DNA of 64,000 nt. It comes from Hydnum rufescens UP504 (Eukaryota; Basidiomycota; Agaricomycetes; Cantharellales; Hydnaceae). Positions 56,475-64,000 of this stretch are shown here, piece by piece. The position numbers and the translations under genes were made by a program. The notes beneath the pieces are model-generated. The model was not told the DNA's origin and did no database searches. It saw nothing but the letters and a program-made list of their open reading frames with translations. Every line of letters starts with the position of its first letter. Position 1 is the first letter of the stretch. The stretch is from contig MU128915.1 in NCBI GenBank assembly GCA_014904985.1, forward strand, positions 193,415 through 257,414, written 5' to 3'.

Positions 56475-58275
56475 ATGTCGCCTCCACTATGGAGTATTTT
56501 TCTTGGGTATTTTGATGCGTGCGATCTGTCCAAGGACGACGACCTCTTGGGGTGTGAACCGATCCAGAGGCCTTGATCATGGGACTATCTTAACCCTTCT
56601 CTTTGCAGTCATATGCTTATCGATCTTCTGGGTACTGAGAACCCTCTCGGGATGCGATATATGCGTCTTCGTGCTCGATTTCCCCCGCACGAGTACTCAG
56701 AAGTGCTTAATATTGTTCGGGCAGTACGTCACTTGGACGCCCATTTCTCGTATCCCCCAAGTAATATCCCACATTATAGGAAGCCTCCAGATTTTTTTCG
56801 TCATCAAAGTCTAACACGCACCAGGGGGTGGATTCGCTGTTAATGTGCGAAACCCACAATGTCCTGGTGCTTTCGCTCACTATTCATGATCCAGCCTCCC
56901 ATCCGTGGCCAAGTATCTCAAGACGAAAACCCTGTCACAAATCAATGCGTTTGCCACCCACGCCCTGCGTTATCTGATACTGTACCAATGTGACTGCCCC
57001 GTCGAGATAGCCCAGACTTATCGCTACGCTTCGCGAACAGGGAAAGGCGAATTATGTGTCCTCGCCTCGCAGTCCATACCTGCAGGTCATCCCATCCATC
57101 ATCTCCAAGGGTCCTTGGCTCCCCTTTCATTGAAACAAGAAACTATATTGGAATCAGATCTTGCAACTGGGCGCGACTTCGGCATTATTCGCTTGAACGG
57201 GCGTTCCTTTCTTCTTCTTGGTCCAGTGCGTTTTGTCAACGTGAGCAATCTCCAAGATGGTTCATGCAGACTATCGACAGCTCCCTGTTTCATAGCACGA
57301 TTGTACCCCTAATAGCACACTCGAGCGCATGCGGGAAGATAATCCGAGTCAAAGCCCTTCGTCGTATCGCCGTAGGCGAGGAGATAACTATTTCTTATGC
57401 GCCAGCATACTGTCAGTACGCTGTTTTCGTCAAGTGCCACCTTCATTTCTTACAGCTACGCCGTGCAGTTGGTGATGACAATCAGGACTGCCTCTGCCTT
57501 TCATGCGAACGAGCCGGAATGCGAGGTTTTTCAGTCGCCGATTCTCCAGCAACTTGCTCAATTTCCGCCGACCCAACGGAACCGAAAACTGTCCGAGTAG
57601 AAGAAAATTTATTTGAAACTATGCCCACTTCGTCCTTCTCATCCAGGATCTGTGGCATATCTCCAACACTCCTGCACAGTCGAGGACCGAGACGGCGATC
57701 TTCGCGTCTTGATAATCGGCACGCTGTGTCGGACTCGGACTCGCTTCCCCTGAGATTAATCCCGGAAGTCGAGCGCAGTCCCGCACCTGACGAGGTAGAG
57801 TATTATAATTACAAATCGACCGGTTTGTGCACGACTTGCTGCATGTGGTCCGTTTCTACCCCTGACGCTCCGGCTCTGTGTGAGGTTCGCCACATCTTAT
57901 CCATACACAGCATTCAGAGCTGAACGCTCATCCCATGTAAATCTTCCCCCTCCCCCTTCCCCCTTCCCCCTATCTATAGATGTTTGCGCCATTTTGCTAT
58001 ATTTGGCGTCGCGTGGCCACGCCGTGTACCTGAAAATCCCACGCGACAGCTTTCTCCAGTACCAGCGTCTATATGCATGCAGGCAATTCCGTATACATAT
58101 CCCATATATTCGAACGACTCCGACTTCCTCCCCCCTGACGCCGGCCTGTGCTTGGAGGAATCGTAAGCGAAAACGGCCGAAAGTTTCTTTTGATAAGATC
58201 GACAGTGACCCATCAAGCGGCAGCGTAGGCCTAGCCAGAACGTGTCCCAGGAAACGGCGGAAATGTTCGGCGTAG
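56475..58275 (+). CDS. Set9/Suv4-20-like histone lysine methyltransferase (SET domain), one apparent frame break
   Basis: A SET-domain methyltransferase of the Set9/Suv4-20 (KMT5B/C) type, which methylates histone H4 lysine 20. N-terminal helical part: FLGYFDACDLSKDDDLLG, HMLIDLLGTENPLGMRYMRL and EYSEVLNIVRA, then LSQINAFATHALRYLILYQC and TYRYASRTGKGELCVLASQ. The SET core gives DFGIIRLNGRSFLLLGPVRF and, after an intron, NHDCTPNSTLE, the cofactor motif. IIRVKALRRIAVGEEITISY follows, but the frame differs by one base near 57332-57337 beside GGGAA. Another intron gives FGDDNQDCLCLSCERAG, the post-SET cysteines. Later exons give STGLCTTCCMWS and CLRHFAIFGVAWPRRVPENP, a Cys-containing tail. Chromatin role is inferred from the family. 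The start and the last exon are uncertain. Confidence 0.75.
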
Positions 58276-60036
58276 CGCCATCTCGATCATGTACTGTATC
58301 ATTTGTGTGCCTCTTATTAGAAGGTTCTTCTTGGACTTTATGTACACAACTCATTTTGGTTGCAATGGGTTTACATATGATCGGGAAGAGCTTACTTACG
58401 GATTTTCAGCGTGCGGTTTTGGTTTGACAGAAGCGATAGCCGGGCCGATGCGTGTATGCGTATATGCTTATGGTGCGAGATCTGCCTTGATCCGCCACAG
58501 CTTCCAGAACGCTTCAAAATAGTGTTGAAGGCTCCAGATGATGCTGGGCTTTTGGGCTCCCCTGAAGTGAAGGCACCCGAATGGGGAGCCCCAATGACAA
58601 GGAAGATACTGTGAAGAATGAAAAGCGCAATTGGTAATCCCCGAGTGGATCACAGTGTTCAGGGGGGGATCGAACATCATAGTAAGTAATCATGTCCCAG
58701 GAAACTGAGCGATGTCATTCTCATTCTCCGGTGGTGACAGTTTGGATAACATTTTTGACACACTGACAGGCGAAGATGTCGGCTCGCCCGTCCACCACGG
58801 TCATCTAACGGATTAAACCGCCGGGATGGCCATGGAAATTCGGTTTTTTTTAATGATGTGATTGTGAAGAACCGAGCAATCTCCTTGTTTACAGTACAGT
58901 AATAGAGTCCAGTCCCGTGATTATTATGGTGAGAATGTTGTTGGATTGTTGATGAGAAGTGTGGTGGAAGAGCAACCTGACCTGACCTGCTGTGAGTGTG
59001 CGAAGCCACATACATCAGAAGCTGGGAATTAAAGCTTGAGCCACAAAAAGGGGTTCTATTTGTGGATAGCGAAAGACCCGGCATTCTGCTCCATAGTTGC
59101 CTAGCCAGACTTCATGGATATCAGTGTGCGGGGCGGAGCAAGGGCGTCAGGGGCTCGAAGAATTCCGCGAGGCACTGATTACTCCAAGACCAGCTGCCCC
59201 ATCCTACCATGCCAGTAAGGTCCTGAGAGGGCGGTCGTCTCCGTTTTGGGAGCAGGGTATTTAGCCCACTCCGACTGTACTGTATCAAGGCCACGTCGAC
59301 CGAATTCGACAAAGGCGAGGCAACCGCCGTATCTCATATTGTAACTTCAGCGTACGTATTCAGAGACGGAGCCGCATACTTCGACACCTTACGGGGCCGT
59401 GGACTGCGAGCTATCGAAAGGAGAGCAAAGCAATTAGGCGCATTGTTTTGAGATCAGAAAGGGGGGGAGTGAGCGGAGAGACGAGCAGATATGTACATAC
59501 TGTGTTCGTCTAGGAACGAGACCTAAAAACAGTGTTGAACGGTGTGCCTCGAGCGTCTAAGCATACGTACCTGAATGCTGGACCAATCAGTGGCCGAAGA
59601 TGAAATTGCAATTGGAGCCTCCAAAGACTACTTGCTGCCGAGTATCATAATGTCTTGGAGAACTGGGGGGATGCCATCGTCCGGCGGGGAACCTGGGCGG
59701 TATTTCACACAGTAACATGGGAAAACGTCATATGACCCACGACACGAAATGCGGTCCAAAACGATGTGAAAATAGAGGAATTCCCTTATTGAGCGTTCCA
59801 TATACTACATAAATTTAGAATGTGAGGCTGAAGAAACATGGTTTTCGAGGAGCAGCAAAGGCAGTCTGTTGGAAGGATGTTGTATACAGTAAAAGCTGGC
59901 AAGTTCAGCACTGGTCAGTTTGCCCTGACAGTAGTACTAGAAGCTTGAGAAGCTTCCGAGGGGTTTGTTTATCATTACGGCAAAAGCCGAAATATATTTG
60001 TTCCGTTGTTTTGTTTGTTGGCCTTCCCCGCTCTTC
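58276..60036. other. 1.8-kb intergenic region; no supported gene
   Basis: Only short frames without motifs, on either strand. It ends in the promoter of the SAP-domain gene. No repeats recognised. Confidence 0.45.
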
Positions 60037-62212
60037 ATGGATCTCGACACGTTGAGCAGGCAACAGCTCCAACAACTCTGCAAGGTATCGGTCATTCTTT
60101 AGGAAGGCATTTCCGTCTTCCTAACCATGTCGATTTCCTCAGGATAACAACATCAAAGCCAACTTGAAGACAGACGCTCTGATCACTCTACTTCAATCTC
60201 ATCTTGCTGCGGGGTGCGTATTTCCCCACTATATGGACAAAATCGCACAATGTTTATCCAATGCCACATAGCAACCAACTTCATACGACTCGAGCACGAA
60301 CACGTTCCAGCCAGTCAGCACCTGACGCACGACCCCTGTCTGTCCCCCCTGTACCAACAGCTCCAGAAACCTCTGTCCCATCTCCAACCCGTACTCGCAA
60401 ACCTAGTAGGGCAACTAGGGCCCCCAGTGTCAGTGTGCGATCGTCCATTCCTCCGGTGTCTGTCCCCGAACTTGTCATCGTCGAATCCGAGAAGGAGAAC
60501 AAGAAGGACGCTCCGAGACGGAAGGCCCGCGAATCTCAAAAGCGACTGGGTGTCGGGAAACCTCGTGCGGCTGGTGGAACTGGTCCTAGATCTGTAACCC
60601 GTATCGTTCCCAGTCGCTCTGCAGCCACGCGTACGCGCTCCCGTGTCGATCTGGTGGAAGGGAATGGTCAAATGGCTGTGGTCGTCGAGGAAGATGATGG
60701 TATGTATTTTATAATACTGTGTTATTCCATGTTGTCGAATATTGTCTGTTCATGGATCGTCATTTAGCAGAGGATTCGAATAGCACACCCGTCGTACCTA
60801 CATCCTCTGCGCCTTCCCTTTCGGAAGATCTACAATCGGAATCCGGACTATCTCGTCCCGGTACAGCTGCCGTCACCCGCAGAATATCAACAATGGAAAG
60901 TCAAATCTCTCAACTATTCACATCACGCGACGCTCTCCTCTCAAAATTGAGTGCGCAAGAGAAAGATATCTTGTCAATCAAAGACGACATCATCACAGAG
61001 CGCCCAAAGATCATCGAAGCTTGCCTGGCGGGCCAGAATGCTGAAAGCAGTAGTCAGCAGTTGGCTGAAACCCAGCGACTTCTTGGTATTGAGCGAGAGC
61101 GGGTGGGGAAATTAGAGACCCATATGGGCGCTCTACTGGAACGAATTGCGGCTCTTGAAGAACGTTTCCTCGGTGGTGCTATCACTCAGGACCGCCCAGT
61201 TGACGCCAACATTCTTGGCATTGACCCTTCCACTCTTCTTCATCCTTCTTCAGCCCACGAAAGTTTGCTCGTAATCGACAAGAAGCGCGCAGCGTCTTCA
61301 GAGCCAGAGGGATCTCGATCGAAGAAGCGGGCTCGCCAAAGTTCCCCGCCGTACGCAACCGCAGCTTTGCTTGGGGATGCCTTGGCACAGACAAATGCAG
61401 CCTCTTCAACTCTAACATCCCTTCCTGCCCCTGTCCCCGCCCCTCCAAGAACTCCCCCCCTCACTCGTAACGCCCGACGTCAACTCCAAGTCCCACCTGG
61501 AAGTCCTCGTGGAGGAACCCCTTCATCTCAATTTCGCAGGCCTCCTGTCACCGCTCCAAGCCCAACCACGGACAGTCCACGGAAAGGATTGCCCAAAGGC
61601 AAGGGCAAGGATGCCCCACTCACAATGATGACACCATCTAAGCCCAAAGCCAGTGCTAAGAGCAAGGCTGCAGCATCGTCTTCCGATGCCCTCACAGTAA
61701 CACCCGGAGCCAGTTCCAGTGCATCAAAATCAAAAAAACCCCCAGGCACCAATCTTCTTGAATTGATGGATCCGACTGCGAGCATAAATCCAAGTGCATC
61801 ACCCGCCTTCCCTGTATATGAGCCCCCCAGTCGTTTCAATCGGGGTCTTGGTCTCGGCCTGCCCAGTGCTGGCACTGGCGATCCTCTGTCATCCTCTGTC
61901 CCTTCTGGCCTCCTTCCGCCTTATCCATACGGTTCATATCCATCTCCGCGACGCCACTCGAATAACAGCAGCACGGACACAGAAACTAGTCCTGGCATGG
62001 ATGCAGAGATACAGGAACCGAGTACACCGCTCACCATCATGGAAGCAGACGGCTGGGGCCGATCTCCTGATGATGGACCACCTCCTAGTCCCGACAAGCG
62101 TACACTTTACGGGACCGAAGTCGTTCCCGATAGCGAAAGGTTGAAGGGTGATGGAAAGCCAAGCGGGCGATCTGCAAATTTCCCCGAGGACGAGGACGAG
62201 GAATGGATGTAA
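60037..62212 (+). CDS. SAP-domain protein with central coiled coil and disordered tail
   Basis: Exon 1 (60037-60084) and exon 2 (from 60143) together encode MDLDTLSRQQLQQLCKDNNI and KANLKTDALITLLQSH, a SAP motif, which usually binds A/T-rich chromatin DNA or RNA. After an intron ending near 60271 a Ser/Pro/Arg-rich stretch follows (VVESEKENKKDAPRRKARES). The next intron (donor GTATGT near 60700) joins to AEDSNSTPVV. The last exon has a coiled coil: MESQISQLFTSRDALLSKLS, AQEKDILSIKDDIITERPKI, AETQRLLGIERERVGKLETH and LLERIAALEERFL. A basic cluster SKKRARQ is a likely nuclear signal. The rest is Pro/Ser/Gly-rich and ends DEDEEWM. Family unnamed; a nuclear DNA-associated scaffold role is inferred only from SAP plus coiled coil. 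Confidence 0.72.
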
Positions 62213-62588
62213 AATCATCTTCAGACTTATGATTTTATCGCGGCCTATCTGCATTACTAATTTGTTTTTGTGCATTGTCTTCATGTGTTCCACTTGTCGT
62301 GCGTAACTTCAAATCTGCTCTTTATCCGTGGTCTGTACAAGTGAACACACTATCTTCATTTTCTCCGCCGATCGCGCCGCCCACACGCACGTAGCTATAA
62401 TCGCTTCTTCATTGCCTTTTACTCTGCCATTACTTGACCACCTTTACTTGTCATCCATACATGTCGATTGGTTCGAACGGATTGAATGATTTTATTCCAT
62501 TAAACCCATGTATGACTCTCTAGTTGATGATGAAGAATAGCGATTGTGAATGTCATTGTAACTGATGAACGTGAATTTGGATGACGTG
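62213..62588. other. Short intergenic region between convergent genes
   Basis: The 3' UTRs of the SAP-domain and RCC1-repeat genes. Nothing else recognised. Confidence 0.5.
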
Positions 62589-64000
62589 CTATGTTGCTGG
62601 GTGAGCCCGCCAGTAAACTACACTTGAATTCCATCCCGCTACAGGCCACTCTTGCACTTTCACATTACGCCCATACACTCTTCCACCCATGTCCCGCAGT
62701 ACCTTCAGCCTTCCTTCCCGCAGCGCCATGCGGCCCTGGTTATCATCTTCTGCACCGCTTACGGGAGAGAAGTCTCGCACATAGGAAGGTTGGGCAATGC
62801 TGGAGCGTTTACCGTTGCCAAGCTGGTATGTGCTATTCTGGCCCCACGTTAGGAGATTGCGGCCGCTTGAGAGGGATAAGAGAGCATGGCCGGTGGGAGA
62901 CACAGAGAAGGATTGTGGACGAATTGCTTCCAGGGCGCCTCGCATTTCGTTGACTGCAACCGCTTTGGGTATCAGTATTGCTACCTGCATGGTGGAAGTG
63001 TTCTATGGGGGAACGACATACACGTCATGTTCCCACTGATATTTTTTACTTTTACTGGCGTTCCCTGGGCCTGGGAGTGTAGTCCATTTCCGAGAGCACC
63101 GTATTGACCCATGCCGCACGCGAAAATATCAATTACCGGAGTTGAATGTGGATCGGTAACACTCTCAGTAGTGAAATAGGCAATGTCTCCCCCTATATAT
63201 AGTATATGTGAACAACACACATATTTCGTTCCGTTGGGGAGAGCTTCACCTGCGGCAACATCGGTACATCTCACGGATGTACCAGAAGGGAATGCGCGTG
63301 ATAGCGGAATCTCAGTTGGTACGAATACACAGGACAAGGTTGTTGTACTACCGAGACCAAGTTGCCTAGGAGATTGCAGACGACCCAACCAATCAACTGG
63401 TGTAAAACCTGCCAGATCAACCATCATTGGAGGACTTACCCAAACTCGTTCGCTCCCCAGGTTAAAACGCCCCCATTTTCTTTGGTGAGGGCATAGCTGC
63501 TACGATCATTTGCTACGGCCTGGGCTATTCCAATACCTTTCAAAGCTGGTATCTCATACAATAATTTAGCGAGTGGCCGGTTTTCTGGAGGTGGGGTGAT
63601 GTCGCCAGAGTCGCTGGGCCTCGAAGAACGAGTCCAATTTGCCACTGGGTCCTGCTGGATCTTGGGAACCAATTCTACCTGAACGGCAGATGGCTTTGAT
63701 AGAGTTGGGTCTGAATCGAGCACTCGGATTTTACGAGTACCAAGTTGACCATGCGAGTTTGCGTTCAAAGTGATGGGATGCACAAATACACGACCTTTGG
63801 AGGTGACGGCCAAAAGATGGTCTCTACCTGCCGACACTGATATGAATCTTACATTATCTCGCGTCAGTTTATACGCCAACGATTCATATTATGAGGTCCC
63901 ACTTTTCTGCCCGAGTCAGGCCACCATCAGCTCTTAATTCATTCTTCGAATTACCGCCGCCAAGGAACGTAGGCGTCCATCGCGATAACCAGGACTCCTC
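62589..64000 (-). CDS. RCC1-repeat protein, partial (5' end beyond right edge)
   Basis: The C-terminal part of an RCC1-type beta-propeller protein. Repeats seen in order: FISVSAGRDHLLAVTSKGRV with NSHGQLG, then AQAVANDRSSYALTKENGGV with LTWGANEFGQLGLG, then IDIFACGMGQYGALGNGLHS, then SFSVSPTGHALLSLSSGRNL with LTWGQNSTYQLGNGKRS. It ends at 62589 with a basic, non-repeat tail (VAGWNSSVVYWRAHPAT). Several introns separate the repeats. The arrangement resembles the fungal mitochondrial RCC1 protein FMP25 rather than the Ran exchange factor, because repeats are spaced irregularly and there is no typical RCC1 nuclear tail; that assignment is tentative. The N-terminal exons are outside the window. 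Confidence 0.75.

Noticed and set aside
57943..57975. CCCCCTT tandem repeat as a telomere-like or regulatory element
   Set aside because: It lies within a predicted intron of the Set9-like gene and is best explained as an expanded polypyrimidine tract.

Overview
The window reads as a chromosome segment from a filamentous basidiomycete (Agaricomycetes; protein content reminiscent of the Rhizoctonia/Ceratobasidium group, which is an inference). Genes are split by many short introns of about 50-75 nt with fungal GT-AG signals and occasional GC-AG signals, lie on both strands without operons, and encode eukaryotic families: translin-associated factor X, a Nup155/Nup170 nucleoporin, SET-domain methyltransferases, a RecQ helicase, a CSC1/OSCA-like channel relative, an RCC1-repeat protein and a tRNA gene with an intron in the anticodon loop.

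Layout. 0-5 kb: a truncated TSNAX gene diverges from a HIT-domain gene, followed by a WRN-like 3'-5' exonuclease gene. 5-17.6 kb: five tandem minus-strand copies of a small single-domain cupin gene, all with the same three-exon plan; copies 2 and 4 each lack one base in exon 2, and a frameshifted kinase-like gene lies between copies 2 and 3. 17.8-23.2 kb: Nup155/Nup170. 24.3-30 kb: a predicted 7-TM protein, a conserved hypothetical nuclear-type protein and a coiled-coil protein. 30-35.1 kb: a gene-poor stretch with no gene I can support. 35-46 kb: a small disordered protein, a YABBY/HMG-like chromatin protein, a divergent pair of disordered proteins sharing a compact promoter, a SET-MYND protein and a conserved membrane-anchored protein. 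46.4-49.3 kb: RecQ helicase. 50-53.5 kb: CSC1/OSCA-like membrane protein. 54-58.3 kb: a small acidic-tailed protein, tRNA-Thr(UGU) and a Set9/Suv4-20-like methyltransferase. 60-62.2 kb: SAP-domain coiled-coil protein. 62.6-64 kb: an RCC1-repeat gene running off the right edge.

Several well-conserved exons carry single-base frame breaks (cupin copies 2 and 4, the exonuclease gene, the kinase-like gene, the Set9-like gene), mostly next to short homopolymers. These may be real decay in the cupin cluster, but assembly error is a serious alternative. Exon boundaries were placed by hand from splice signals, reading frame and, for the cupins, comparison among copies; start codons of multi-exon genes are the least certain part.
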